From contig CAWAXG010000002.1 in the NCBI GenBank assembly GCA_963785755.1, positions 682,001 to 746,000 on the forward strand: a stretch of DNA of 64,000 bases, written 5' to 3'. This document shows, piece after piece, positions 29,576 to 39,269 of the stretch (positions are counted from its first letter, which is position 1; the number at the start of each line of letters is the position of its first letter). Made by a program: the position numbers and the translations under genes. The notes below the pieces were generated by a model. It was not told the DNA's origin, searched no databases, and was given only the letters and a program-made list of their open reading frames with translations. This DNA comes from JACCXG01 sp963785755. Lineage in GTDB: Bacteria > Acidobacteriota > Vicinamibacteria > Vicinamibacterales > 2-12-FULL-66-21.

Positions 29576-29814
29576 CGAGCGTCAGGCGCACCGTCACATT
29601 GCCCCGCATTCCAATCGCTTCGGCCTCATTCGGATAATCCGCCGGCACATGATGCGTACGGCGAGGAATCGGGTTCTCTGGCGTGATGGGTTTGGCTTGC
29701 TGTTCCAACGGCCCTGGCTGCAACAATTGCGGCGGGGACGCAGGCGCCTGCGTGAGAGGAAAGGCCTCAATCGAATACCAGCCGGCCGACAGCACAGCAG
29801 CAACGGACAACGCA

Positions 29815-30726
29815 CTACACGCGACCACCCGTTTCGCGGACATGACCGCCTCCTTCGAGATCAGAATCATTCGATGCATCAGGTGCCTCCGCCGCGCGAA
29901 GGCAGTTGCCGCAAAGAGCGGCGGCCGATCGGCATACGCGAGCAGCGCGTTCAGATAGTTTCGGCGTGAGCCGGTCGCAGAGAATCGCGAGCTCGTCGAC
30001 CACCTCTTCACGCGTCCTTTGAATCCTCGACAGGAGGATCCACACGGCCGGATGGAACCAGAACACCGCGCGCAGCGCCTCTTCGGCGACCGTCCATATC
30101 CAGTCGCGGCGGCGCACATGCCATAGTTCGTGGGCCAGCACGGCACGCTGGATTGACGCGGGCTCCTCCTTCATCGACTCGGGCAGCAGCACTACGGGAC
30201 GACGGAAGCCGAACGTGACAGGCTGGCCGAGCGCCGCGACATAGCGGATGGTCGGAGACACTTCGATGATGCGCTGCAGGTCGTCGCACGCATCGTTGAC
30301 GCATGCAGCTTCGCCGGCGCGCCGCAGTCGGCGGAGGCGAATCACGCCCGCGCCGATCCAGAGCAGCCTCGCGCCGGCGCCCGCGATCAGCAGAACCGCG
30401 AGAGTGGCAGGCCATTGCTGCGAAGGCGCGAACAGCGCCCCCGCTCCAACGATCAGCTGAGAATCCGCGGAAGGCGCTCGCCGGCCTGAAGGCGCTGCTG
30501 GCCCGCGGAGGACGCCGCTTGAGGTCGTTCCGGATCCCGACGGCGCCAGGGCGTACGGCTGCACGAATGGCAGAAGGAGGCAGACCGCGAGAACGATTCG
30601 AAGGAACACGTAGCGCACGGCCGGCGCGTCCAGCCGCGTGAGCTTGAGCGCAAGCAGGGCCGCCGCGACAATCGCCGCGACCTGCGCGCTCCACGAGATG
30701 ACATTCGAGATGTTCAGCAGGTTCAT
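29815..30726 (-). pseudogene. M56 (BlaR1-like) membrane metallopeptidase part, frameshifted
   Basis: From ATG 30726: membrane helices (VAAIVAAALLALKL, VFLRIVLAVCLLLPFV, WPATLAVLLIAGAGARLLWI), then the zinc site HELWH in RAVLAHELWHVRRRDW with a Glu-rich EEVVDELA third-ligand segment. After VVDELAIL the native continuation ATGSRRNYLNALLAYADR is in another frame, so a one-base lesion lies near 29966. The tail of this frame after LCDRLTPK is out of frame. The ATG overlaps blaI by 4 nt. Such pairs sense envelope signals, and the peptidase inactivates the BlaI repressor. Confidence 0.78.
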
Positions 30727-31100
30727 TCGTCGATCTCCTGCGCCAGCCGGCGGATGGTTTCCTTGTCGTCCTTGGAGAGCCGGCCGTCCCTGGCGAGCTG
30801 GACCAGCAGCGGCGCGGCCGCGCCGTCGAAGACCCGGTCGAGGAAGTCGCGGACCATCGCCCCGATCACCTGATGCCGCGGCTGCGACGGGCGGTACTGA
30901 TACGCGCGGTCGATCCGCGTCTTCTTCAGAAAACCCTTCTCTTCCAGGATCTTCATCATCGTCATCACGGTGGTGTAGGCGATGTCGCGTCTCGTCAGCA
31001 GCGCCTCGTAGACCTCGCGGACGGTCGCTTTCTCGAGCCGCCACACGACTTTCATGATGGCCAGTTCGTTGGGGGTCAGCGTCGGGTGGGCTTGTCTCAT
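30723..31100 (-). CDS. blaI: BlaI/MecI/CopY-family repressor
   Basis: A 125-residue winged-helix repressor. The start MRQAHPTLTPNELAIMKVVW, the helix EKATVREVYEALLTRRDIAY, TTVMTMMKILEEKGF and the C-terminal dimerisation helices (MVRDFLDRVFDGAAAPLLVQ) follow the family throughout. It is the first gene of the unit with the M56/TonB gene (ATGA overlap). A perfect ACTACT-A-AGTAGT site lies 7 bp upstream of its ATG, so it should repress itself and the peptidase. Confidence 0.93.
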   Translation of the reverse strand: MRQAHPTLTPNELAIMKVVWRLEKATVREVYEALLTRRDIAYTTVMTMMKILEEKGFLKKTRIDRAYQYRPSQPRHQVIGAMVRDFLDRVFDGAAAPLLVQLARDGRLSKDDKETIRRLAQEIDE

Positions 31101-31106
31101 GTCTTG

Positions 31107-31145
31107 ACTACTAAGTAGTTAGTATTTAGTAGGCGAGATTGTCAA
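31107..31145 (-). promoter_or_regulatory. BlaI operator overlapping the blaI promoter
   Basis: ACTACTAAGTAGT (31107-31119) is a perfect palindrome of the TACTA/TAGTA type bound by BlaI/MecI repressors. A second half-site pair (TTAGTATTTAGTAG, 31119-31132) adjoins it. On the reverse strand TTGACA (31145-31140) is a good -35 box, with TAACTA or TACTAA at 31116-31124 as -10 inside the operator. Confidence 0.75.
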
Positions 31146-31185
31146 GCGGATTCTTGCGGGAGCGCCGGTCGGGTCAGTGGTTGGA

Positions 31186-32058
31186 CTACCGAATGGTGGT
31201 GCTCAGCGGTCCGCTCAGCCTGCTGCGAAACAGCGGAGCTTGCCGGATCTGACCATCGTCAGTCCGCACGGTTTCCCGATCCGTCTGGCGGGCGGCGGTC
31301 CCGTCGTTGCCGAGCTCGAACTCCGCCACGACCGGAGCGTGATCGCTCGTGCCGACGTCACGCTGAACCACGCACCGTCCGACCTTGTCGAAGATGGACT
31401 GGCTGGCGAGCAGATAGTCGAGGCGCCATCCGATGTTCCGCTGGCGCATGTTGCGCCACGGCGCCCACCACGTGAACATCTGATCGTTGTCGGGCTCGAG
31501 CGCACGGCCGACGTCGACGAGGCTGTGGCCGATTATCCGCTCCAGCAGCTCGCGCTCTTCGGGAAGCTGACCGATGGCCCGCGGCTTCCGCTCCTTGGGA
31601 TGGACGTCCATGTCCGTACGGGCGATGTTGAGATCGCCGCATAGAACGATCGATAGAGCTTGCGACCCGATCGACGCAACGAACTGCTCGAGCGAGCCAA
31701 GGAACTGCATCTTTGCCGGAAAGTCCTTCCCACCATTCGGCACGTACACCGACGCGACCGTTACCTGCGGGAGCGTGACCAGGACGATTCGGTTTTCATA
31801 GTCGAAGGCCGGATGCGTGAAGACCGGACGCTCCGGGGCGATTGACTTGCTGACGTGCAGCGCGACACCGGAGTATCCCTTTCCGCCGTGCCAGTAACAC
31901 CAGTACCCTTCGATTTCACAAAGCCAGACCGGGAGCTGATCCAGCGTGGCCTTGATTTCCTGCAGGCAGATGACGTCGGGCCGCTCCTGCTCGATCCAGT
32001 CTTGCAGCTGAGCCTGCCGGGCGCGGATTCCGTTGACGTTCCAGGTCGCGATTTTCAT
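31186..32058 (-). CDS. xthA: exodeoxyribonuclease III / AP endonuclease
   Basis: From ATG 32058, 290 residues of the EEP fold: MKIATWNVNGIRARQAQLQD, metal ligand Glu in DVICLQEIKA, YVPNGGKDFP, the Asp-Asn pair in LCGDLNIARTDMDVH, WWAPWRNMRQRNIGWRLDYL and the catalytic His in GTSDHAPVVAEF. It repairs abasic and oxidised 3' ends. A C-terminal extension of about 30 residues after VAEFELG is not part of the enzyme core. The 7 codons upstream of 32058 are less likely to be used, because the family starts at MKIATWN. Confidence 0.9.
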   Translation of the reverse strand: MKIATWNVNGIRARQAQLQDWIEQERPDVICLQEIKATLDQLPVWLCEIEGYWCYWHGGKGYSGVALHVSKSIAPERPVFTHPAFDYENRIVLVTLPQVTVASVYVPNGGKDFPAKMQFLGSLEQFVASIGSQALSIVLCGDLNIARTDMDVHPKERKPRAIGQLPEERELLERIIGHSLVDVGRALEPDNDQMFTWWAPWRNMRQRNIGWRLDYLLASQSIFDKVGRCVVQRDVGTSDHAPVVAEFELGNDGTAARQTDRETVRTDDGQIRQAPLFRSRLSGPLSTTIR

Positions 32059-32160
32059 GCGTCTGTCGGCGCACGGCATCGCTCCCGTCAGCCTGGCTGG
32101 CAGAGATGCAGTGAGTGCGCGTCCAGATCAAACTCTATCCCGACGCTGGCGGTCGCGCCG

Positions 32161-32364
32161 CTACGGGCGTGGCGTCTGGTGCGGCGGGGGTGGCTTATCG
32201 CGCGTCAAGGCGGGAACGACGTTCCCGTCGACATGGGAGGGATCGGGGCAGTCGGCGTTCTTTGCGTCGACGATCACGACGATCTCGTCGCGATACGTCT
32301 CATAGATACCGGCAAGACAACCGCAGGCCAGTACGCGGCTCGAGAGTCCTCGCCTGATCCGCAT
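32161..32364 (-). CDS. small hypothetical protein with conserved-looking cysteines
   Basis: A 67-residue frame: RIRRGLSSRVLACGCLAGIY followed by ETYRDEIVVIVDAKNADCPD and a proline-rich tail. The CGC pair, the third Cys and the GIYETY turn look like a small beta-sheet domain. I have the impression of similar short proteins in related genomes but cannot confirm it. It starts 102 bp before the xthA gene on the same strand. No function is proposed. Confidence 0.5.
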   Translation of the reverse strand: MRIRRGLSSRVLACGCLAGIYETYRDEIVVIVDAKNADCPDPSHVDGNVVPALTRDKPPPPHQTPRP

Positions 32365-32706
32365 GATGCTTTCTTAGACCGATGGTAACCGGTGAAAGTT
32401 TGATCGAATTCAGATGCGTATCTGCATCTCTATCTTCCGGTTTACGCCTTCGCGACGCGAATTGCTTGAGCTCCACCCGGACCGGAATCAGCGAACGCAG
32501 CCGATCCCATCTCCGAATATGTCGGATCGAGGAGCCCAATGCGTGAGGGAGCGCGACACGGTCGTTCGGAATCTTGAAGCCACGAACGGCCTCATGGATT
32601 CCACGGGCGTGGTTCGACGTCGATCCAATCAGTTACGCTCCTTACGGCTGGCATATCGATTGATTCGAGGAGCGTCGCGCCGCCTCGCAGCCACAAAAGG
32701 AACACC
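32365..32706. other. 342-bp spacer, no convincing gene
   Basis: An open frame on the forward strand (32414 onward) is rich in Arg/Ser and runs out of frame into the beta-barrel gene, so it is discounted. The region must hold divergent promoters for the small hypothetical gene and the beta-barrel gene, but I see no clear boxes. Confidence 0.4.
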
Positions 32707-33348
32707 ATGGCTTCGTCACCGGGTTTCGCCGTCCTCGTGGCACTCGCCGTCACTCTGCTCGTCCCCACGTTCGTCTCGGCTCAGGTCCCCGAACGGCCCG
32801 CGCTCGGCGGATTCGTCAGCGGCTCGGTTGGCGACGGCGGTCCAACCGGGGCGGTCGGCATATCGGGCGTCGTTCCCTTGACGCCAGCGCTGAGCGTTGA
32901 AGTCGACGCCTCGTACTTGCCGCGGCTCGACTTCGGAGAGATCCCGCTGTGCCCGCCGGACGTCTTCTGCATTCTCACGGGCAGCAACACGCTGCGCGCG
33001 GGCTCGTACAGCGTCCACGGCCGTTCCCGTTCGGTCGCGGTCAGTGTCGTGTCTCGTCTGCCGTTCAGCCTGGGTGTGATGGAGCCATATGTCGCGGCCG
33101 GCGGCGGAGTCGCGAACGTCCGCCGCGAGCTGCGCGATACGCAGCTGCCGTTCAGCGTCAGCCGCACGTCCACCGATCCGATGATCACGATCGGCGGCGG
33201 TGTGGATGTGCCGATGACGCGGCGAATCATGTTCGGGGTCGAAGGGCGATACGAGCGGGCGTTCGGCGACGACCAGTTCGGCCGCGATGACGTCGCGCAG
33301 GACTTGACGCTCACGCGAGTCACGCTCGTGGTGCGGTATCGGTTCTGA
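32707..33348 (+). CDS. outer-membrane beta-barrel protein
   Basis: A 213-residue protein with a signal peptide (FAVLVALAVTLLVPTFVSAQ). Alternating hydrophobic strands follow: LGGFVSGSVGDGG, AVGISGVVPLTPALSVEVDA, SVAVSVVSRLPFSLG and MEPYVAAGGGVANV. It ends in TRVTLVVRYRF, a terminal Phe as in BAM substrates. An extra loop with two cysteines (PLCPPDVFCILTG) is present. The size fits an eight-stranded OmpA/OmpW-type barrel. The function is unknown. Confidence 0.75.
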   Translation: MASSPGFAVLVALAVTLLVPTFVSAQVPERPALGGFVSGSVGDGGPTGAVGISGVVPLTPALSVEVDASYLPRLDFGEIPLCPPDVFCILTGSNTLRAGSYSVHGRSRSVAVSVVSRLPFSLGVMEPYVAAGGGVANVRRELRDTQLPFSVSRTSTDPMITIGGGVDVPMTRRIMFGVEGRYERAFGDDQFGRDDVAQDLTLTRVTLVVRYRF

Positions 33349-33358
33349 CACTCCCAAC

Positions 33359-35782
33359 CTACTCCCGCAGCGCACTGACAGGATTGAGCCTGACCGCGCG
33401 CAGCGCCGGGACGAGACTCGCGGCGCAGGCTACGACGATCAGCAACGCCGCAACCGCGACGAACGTCGGCGCATCGAGCGTGCTGACGCCCCACACGAAG
33501 TTCCGCAGGACGCGCGTTGCGAAGATCGCGGCGACGCAGCCGACTGCGACGCCACCGATCGCCATGATTGCGCCCTGACGGAGCACCGACCAGAGGATCT
33601 GTTCGTGCGTGGCGCCGAGGGCGGCGCGGATGCCGAACTCTCGCGTCCTCTGCGCGACCGAATACGAAATCAGCCCGTAGATTCCCGCGGTCGCGAGCAG
33701 CAGGCCGATCGCCGCGAAGGCGCCGAGCAGCGTCAGCTGAAACCGTTCGATCGATACCGCCCGCCTCCGCGACTCGTCCATCGTCCGGAACACGGAGAAC
33801 GGCTGCTTCGGATCGATCGCCCGGATGCTCCCCTCGATCTCGCGGATCAACGCCGCATCGAGCCTGTCGGCCCGGACAATCCAGTTGACGTGGAAATAGC
33901 TGTGCGTCGTCCGTAAAGCCTGCGCGTGGGCCTGCGCCGCCGGCACGTACATCACGAGGTTCTGACGTCCGCGCAGGCCGCCCTCTTTGAGATCCTTGAC
34001 GACGCCGACAATCTCCATCGCGCCATCCGCGTCGAAGACCCGGATGTGCCGCCCGAGCGCGTTCCCCGTTCCGCGGAACAGCCGCCGGGCGAATTCCTCG
34101 CTGACAATCGCGACCGGCGGCGCGCCCATCCGATCCGCTTCATTGAAACCGCGGCCGGCCACGATCCGGATGCCCATTGTCTCGAGGTACCCGGGGGTCG
34201 CATAGCGCCAGTCGGTCAGCGCGTCCTTGACGCGCTCGTCCTCCGGGCCGTCGAGCACATCGACATTCAGGTTGAGCGCGGGCTCGAGCGGAACGCCGCT
34301 GACCACGGCGGCCGCGCGCACACCTGGGATGCTGCGGATCCGCGCGAGACCCTCGTCGAACAGGCGATTCACCGATTCCGGCGCCGAGTAGCGCTCCCCC
34401 TGCAGCGACATCCGCGCGGTCATCACACCGCGAGTGTCGAACCCCGGATCGATCGCGCGAAGGTTGATGAAGGTTCGCAGCAGAAGACCGGCTCCGATGA
34501 GCAGGAGCATGCAGAGCGCGACCTCTCCCACGACTAGACACCGCCGCAGCCACCCCGAACGGCGCGACCCGATCGATCGGGCGCCATCGTCCTTGAACGC
34601 CTCGACGAGATCTGCCCGCGACAGGCTGACGGCCGGAGCAAGACCGAACAGAAACCCGGTGCCGATCGCGACGATCATGGTGAGCGCGAGCACGGTGCCG
34701 TCGATCTGCACCTGAGTGGCGACCAGGTACGCGGGCGGCGTCAGGGCGACCAGCGCGCGAACCATCCAGAACGCGAGAGCGAGCCCCAACGCCGCGCCGG
34801 CGACCGCGAGCAGCACGCTCTCCGTCAGCATCTGGCGAGCGATCCGGCCGCGGCTCGCGCCGAGCGCGGCACGAACGGCGATCTCGCGGCCGCGGCCCGT
34901 CGCCCGGGCGAGCAGCAGGTTGGCGGTATTCGCGCAGGCGATCAGCAACAACAGTCCAACCGCGCCGGCCATCACGAGCAGCGCCTGCCGCACCGGAAGC
35001 GCGAGGGTCTCCTGAAGAGTCAGGAAGCCCGCGGGAAGCTCGTTACGCAGGATCGCGTCAGGAAACTCGGTCTTGAACGCCTGCCAGATACTCGCAGCCT
35101 CGCTCGTCGCCTGCCGGATGGACACGCCGTCTCGCAGCCGTCCGGTCACGGTGTAATTGAAGCCGCCGCCACGGCCCGTGAGACCCGGGCGCAGCGGCAC
35201 GAGCAGGCCGGTGCGCGAAATCGACTCGTACGAGGCGGGCATCACGCCAATCACGGTGTAGGGCTTGTCGGCCAGCGTGACTGTCTGGCCGACGACCGAC
35301 GCGTCGCCGCCGAACAATCTCTGCCAGAGCGCATGGCCCAGCACAAGCACGTCCGGACCTCCTGGCGTGTCGTGTTCGACCCCGAAGGCCTGTCCGATCG
35401 CGGGCGGCATCCTGAAGACGGAGAAGTACTCCTTCGAGACACCGGTGACCGTCACGAACTCGGCGGCGTCGCCATGCACGAGGTTCATCGATCCCAGGCC
35501 CGCGTATGCGGTCAAGGCTTCGACGCTCCGGAGGTGCTCACGGAAGAACAGATAGCGGCGGCCGTTGATCCCCATACCCGGGCCATCCGGGTTGTTCCGG
35601 ACGAGCCGCACGAGCTTGTCGGGCTCGGGATACGGCAGCGGCCTCAACAGGACCGCGTTGACGACGGTGAAGATCGCGGTGTTGGCGCCAATGCCGAGGC
35701 CGAGCGTCAGAACCGCGGCCGCCGTGAATCCAGGCGCACGCATCAGCGCCCGGGTGCCATAGCGAATGTCGTTCCAAAACAT
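33359..35782 (-). CDS. ADOP-type ABC transporter permease (MacB/FtsX)
   Basis: From ATG 35782 (Shine-Dalgarno GGAGG 5 bp upstream), 807 residues. It opens MFWNDIRYGTRALMRAPGFT and AAAVLTLGLGIGANTAIFTV, the standard ADOP opening with helix 1. A MacB periplasmic core domain follows, then two FtsX triplets (PVRQALLVMAGAVGLLLLIA; QLTLLGAFAAIGLLLATAGI) and the end LVPALRAVRLNPVSALRE. These permeases work with a separate ATPase to drive mechanotransmission or export across the envelope; no ATPase gene is adjacent. A truncated relative is divergent at 35951. Confidence 0.9.
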   Translation of the reverse strand: MFWNDIRYGTRALMRAPGFTAAAVLTLGLGIGANTAIFTVVNAVLLRPLPYPEPDKLVRLVRNNPDGPGMGINGRRYLFFREHLRSVEALTAYAGLGSMNLVHGDAAEFVTVTGVSKEYFSVFRMPPAIGQAFGVEHDTPGGPDVLVLGHALWQRLFGGDASVVGQTVTLADKPYTVIGVMPASYESISRTGLLVPLRPGLTGRGGGFNYTVTGRLRDGVSIRQATSEAASIWQAFKTEFPDAILRNELPAGFLTLQETLALPVRQALLVMAGAVGLLLLIACANTANLLLARATGRGREIAVRAALGASRGRIARQMLTESVLLAVAGAALGLALAFWMVRALVALTPPAYLVATQVQIDGTVLALTMIVAIGTGFLFGLAPAVSLSRADLVEAFKDDGARSIGSRRSGWLRRCLVVGEVALCMLLLIGAGLLLRTFINLRAIDPGFDTRGVMTARMSLQGERYSAPESVNRLFDEGLARIRSIPGVRAAAVVSGVPLEPALNLNVDVLDGPEDERVKDALTDWRYATPGYLETMGIRIVAGRGFNEADRMGAPPVAIVSEEFARRLFRGTGNALGRHIRVFDADGAMEIVGVVKDLKEGGLRGRQNLVMYVPAAQAHAQALRTTHSYFHVNWIVRADRLDAALIREIEGSIRAIDPKQPFSVFRTMDESRRRAVSIERFQLTLLGAFAAIGLLLATAGIYGLISYSVAQRTREFGIRAALGATHEQILWSVLRQGAIMAIGGVAVGCVAAIFATRVLRNFVWGVSTLDAPTFVAVAALLIVVACAASLVPALRAVRLNPVSALRE

Positions 35783-35950
35783 AGGTGCCTCCGTCGGGAT
35801 CGGCGATCGGGGATCAGGATCGGGGATCAGCGACCGATTCTTCTGCCGACTGGTTTTCCCGTGGTTGGACGGGGCGGCCGGAGAAACCGTTGGACATTTC
35901 GCCTGGACTTTACTTGAACCGGGCTTCGACGGGCCACGTAACGACACCCT

Positions 35951-36473
35951 ATGGAACGCCTGATCCAGGACATCCGTTTCGCCGCGAGGCTTCTCTGGCG
36001 GGACCGCGGCTTCGCGTCCGCGGCAATCCTGACCCTCGCTTTGTGCATCGGCGCCAACGGCGCCATCTTCGCTGATCGATCGCAGAACCCCGATGATCCT
36101 CGCCACCCTGTTCGCGGTGGCGGCGCTGTTGCTGGCTGTTCTCGGGATCTACGGTGTCCTCGCGTATCAGGTCACGCAACGCCGCCGCGAGATCGGCATA
36201 CGCATGGCGCTCGGCAGCGACGCGCGCCGCGTGTTCAGCCTGGTGCTCGGAGAAGGACTGACCTTGATGGCGGTTGGCCTGAGTGCCGGGCTCGCCGGCG
36301 CATTCTCGGTCCGGCGCGTGCTCGAAGCGCAACTCTATGAGATTGGCGCGATGGATCCGTTCGTCCTGACCTCGGTTGCCGCCGTGGTGGCGCTGATGGT
36401 CGTGATCGCGTGCAGCGTCCCGGCCAGGCGGGCGGCGCGCATCGATCCGCTGGCGGCGCTGAGCGACCAGTGA
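35951..36473 (+). pseudogene. ADOP permease remnant: N-terminus fused to C-terminus by a large deletion
   Basis: The first 39 codons (MERLIQDIRFAARLLWRDRG, LTLALCIGANGAIFA) match an ADOP N-terminus. After about 36075 a different frame reads MILATLFAVAALLLAVLGIY, QRRREIGIRMALGSD and ends ARRAARIDPLAAL, i.e. the last FtsX helices. Roughly 600 residues normally between them are gone, and the join changes frame, so no working permease is possible. Confidence 0.85.
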
Positions 36474-36503
36474 TGCAGCGGCCAGCGTGCGGATCGGCGG
36501 CGG

Positions 36504-38213
36504 CTACGACCTGTCGGCGATCTTCGCCCAGCTGTCCTTGAGCGTGACGGTGCGGTTGAAGACGAGCGCACCGGAAGTCGAGTCCGGATCCACGCAGAAG
36601 TATCCGAGGCGCTCGAACTGAAAACGGGTGCCTGGCGCCGCATCGGCGACGCTCGGCTCCAGCTTGCAGCCGCGGCGGACCTCGAGGGACGCCGGGTTCA
36701 GGTCGTCGTGGTAATCGCGGTCCGCGCCGGGCGTCTCGCTGTTGAACAGGCGATCGTAAAGCCGCACTTCGGCCTCGAGCGCATGGCGCGCGGAAACCCA
36801 GTGCAGCGTCGCCTTCACCTTGCGGCCGTCCGCCGCATCGCCGCCGCGCGTCGCGGGATCGTAGGTTCCGCGCAGCCCGACGATCTGCCCGGCGGCATCC
36901 TTCTCCACGCCGGTGCACGTGATGAAGTACGCGCCGCGCAGCCGGACTTCGCGTCCGGGCGCGAGCCGGAAGAACTTCTTCGGCGGCTCTTCCATGAAGT
37001 CGTCGCGCTCGATGTAGAGCACGCGTGAGAACGGCACCTTGCGCACCCCGGCGGACGGATCTTCCGGGTTGTTCCCGATGTCGAATTCCTCGGTCAGATC
37101 CTCCGGATAGTTCTCGATCACGAGCCGCAGCGGATTCAGCACGCCCATGACCCGCGGCGCCCGCTTGTTCAGATCCTCGCGTACCGCGTGCTCCAGCAGC
37201 GCGACGTCGACGATGTTCTCGCGCTTCGCCACGCCGATGCGATCGCAGAAGGCGCGGATCGCTTCCGCGGTGTAACCGCGCCGGCGCATCCCGACGATCG
37301 TCGGCATGCGCGGATCGTCCCAGCCCCTCACCACGCCTTCCTCGACCAGCGTGAGGAGCCGCCGCTTGCTCATGACCGTATAGGTCAGGTTCAACCGCGC
37401 GAACTCGATCTGCCTGGGCCGCGCCGGCACTGGCAGGTTCTCCACGAGCCAGTCGTACAGCGGCCGGTGATCCTCGAACTCGAGCGTGCAGAGCGAGTGG
37501 GTGATCTCCTCGATCGCGTCCGACGGCGGGTGCGCGAAGTCGTACATCGGATAGATGCACCACGCGTCGCCCGTGCGGTGGTGATGCGCCCGCCGGATGC
37601 GGTAGAGCACCGGATCGCGCATCGTCAGATTGGGGGACGTCATATCGATCTTCGCGCGCAGGACATGGGCGCCGTCCTCGAACTCGCCGGCGCGCATGCG
37701 CGCGAACAGATCGAGGTTCTCGTCGATCGATCGCGTCCTGAACGGGCTTTCCTTCCCTGGCTCGGTCAGCGTCCCGCGATAGGCGCGGATCTCGTCGGCG
37801 CTGAGGCTGTCGACGTACGCCAGACCCCGCTCGATCAGGTGCACGGCGTAGCCATAGAGCGTCTCGAAGTAATCCGAGGCATACCGGGGCTCGCCCTTCC
37901 ACTCGAAGCCCAGCCATCGGACATCGTCCTGAATGGACTCGACGTACTCGACGTCCTCCTTGGCCGGGTTCGTATCGTCGTAGCGAAGGTTGCAGATCCC
38001 GCCGAACTCTGCCGCCACACCGAAGTTGAGGCAGATGGACTTGGCGTGCCCGATATGAAGGTAGCCGTTCGGCTCGGGGGGAAAGCGCGTGGCCACGCGC
38101 CCATGGTGCTTCCCCATCCTCACGTCGTCAGCGACGATCGTGCGGATGAAATCGAGCGGTGTCGGCGTCTCTCTCTCGCGCACCGGTCCGGCTGCAGTAG
38201 CGTCTGGACCCAT
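36504..38213 (-). CDS. glnS: glutaminyl-tRNA synthetase
   Basis: A class I aminoacyl-tRNA synthetase, 569 residues, charging tRNA-Gln directly. HIGH motif in PPEPNGYLHIGHAKSICLNF, DDTNPAKEDVEYVESI, the KMSKS equivalent MSKR in TYTVMSKRRLLTLVEEG, and the C-terminal anticodon-binding beta barrels (ARGGD linker, LGYFCVDPDSTSGALVFNRT). Length is typical of the bacterial GlnRS derived from the eukaryotic type. It stands alone, with its start 27 bp from the dam-like stop on the same strand. Confidence 0.95.
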   Translation of the reverse strand: MGPDATAAGPVRERETPTPLDFIRTIVADDVRMGKHHGRVATRFPPEPNGYLHIGHAKSICLNFGVAAEFGGICNLRYDDTNPAKEDVEYVESIQDDVRWLGFEWKGEPRYASDYFETLYGYAVHLIERGLAYVDSLSADEIRAYRGTLTEPGKESPFRTRSIDENLDLFARMRAGEFEDGAHVLRAKIDMTSPNLTMRDPVLYRIRRAHHHRTGDAWCIYPMYDFAHPPSDAIEEITHSLCTLEFEDHRPLYDWLVENLPVPARPRQIEFARLNLTYTVMSKRRLLTLVEEGVVRGWDDPRMPTIVGMRRRGYTAEAIRAFCDRIGVAKRENIVDVALLEHAVREDLNKRAPRVMGVLNPLRLVIENYPEDLTEEFDIGNNPEDPSAGVRKVPFSRVLYIERDDFMEEPPKKFFRLAPGREVRLRGAYFITCTGVEKDAAGQIVGLRGTYDPATRGGDAADGRKVKATLHWVSARHALEAEVRLYDRLFNSETPGADRDYHDDLNPASLEVRRGCKLEPSVADAAPGTRFQFERLGYFCVDPDSTSGALVFNRTVTLKDSWAKIADRS

Positions 38214-38240
38214 ATAGATAAACCGTTATTGTAACGCGAG

Positions 38241-39178
38241 TTACGCGTTTAATGGAACGGGAGACACGTTGCTGATGACGTACTCCTCCACTTCGCCGCG
38301 GCGGGCCGCCTTCGAGTTGATGGCCCGGCGCGCCGTGACCCGATGCGCGCGAAGACCGGCGCGTCTGGCCTCGGGAGCGCGATAGAGCTGGCTGACGAGT
38401 GGCGCCGTTGAATTACTGAGGACGACGTGGCAGCCTCGATCCGCCAGCCGGACAACCAGCTCCTGCAGATGCCGCTGATCCTCGTCGGAGAAGCTCGCCT
38501 TCGTGTACGACGTGAACCGCGCCGTCGCGCTCACGGGCGCATAGGGCGGGTCGAGATACACGAGATCGCCCGGTGCCGCCGTGGACTCGAGGGCAGCAAA
38601 GGAATCCTGATGAATCTGGATTGACGGGTGGCGCAGCACGGTGGCGACCGCCCGCAGCGTCGCTTCATCGCAGATGAGCGGATTCTTGTAGCGCCCCATC
38701 GGAACGTTGAAATCACCCCGGCCGTTGAGTCTGAACAGACCGTTGTATCCGGTGCGATTCAGATAGATGAGCATCGCGGCAAGCTCAGCCGGATAGGGAC
38801 CGGAGCGCGACAGCGACCGTCGCCGGGGATTGAACAGCTCATCACGGACCCGGTAATACGCTGAGCTGCCCGACCGGTTGTGAGCGTCGGCCAGGCGTCT
38901 TAGCTGTGCAATTATCAGGTCCACGTTGTGGGCAATTGCCCGATAGCAGCCCACAAGATCGACGTTGATGTCTGTCAATCGGCATGGCCTGCCGGCGAGT
39001 GCCCCACTACGCCAGAGGTCGAAAAAAACGGCCCCGCTGCCCAGAAATGGCTCGTGATAGGCGCCGAAATCGGCCGGGATGAACCGGCGCAGCTCCCCGA
39101 GCAGCTGCCGCTTCCCCCCGCCCATTTCAGGAATGGCCGGACCCGGACAGGGGGGGCGGTGGCCGTGGAGACAGGCAT
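38241..39178 (-). CDS. dam: Dam-type DNA adenine methyltransferase, frameshifted in a poly-G tract
   Basis: N6-adenine methylase of the D12/Dam class, about 312 codons. The N-terminus from ATG 39178 reads MPVSTATAPPVRVRPFLKWA then GG. The sequence then needs one more G in a six-G tract (39114-39119) to continue as KRQLLGELRRFIPADFGAYH. The rest is intact: HEPFLGSGAVFFDLW, LTDINVDLVGCYRAI, MLIYLNRTGYNGLFR, DFNVPMGRYKNP and the catalytic DPPY in LVYLDPPYAPVSATARF. A downstream ATG at 39125 would give an in-frame protein lacking the PFLKWAGG SAM-binding segment. There is no restriction gene beside it. Confidence 0.82.
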
Positions 39179-39269
39179 AGGGGAAGTGGATGCTATCGCG
39201 AATCGCACCGTTCTGACATACACTGCACCAAGCGACCGGAGCAGTATCCACTCCTCGGGGAGCTCTGCC

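Noticed and set aside
32414..32881. Forward frame overlapping the beta-barrel start
   Set aside because: It runs through the signal-peptide region in another frame and is Arg/Ser-rich without features.
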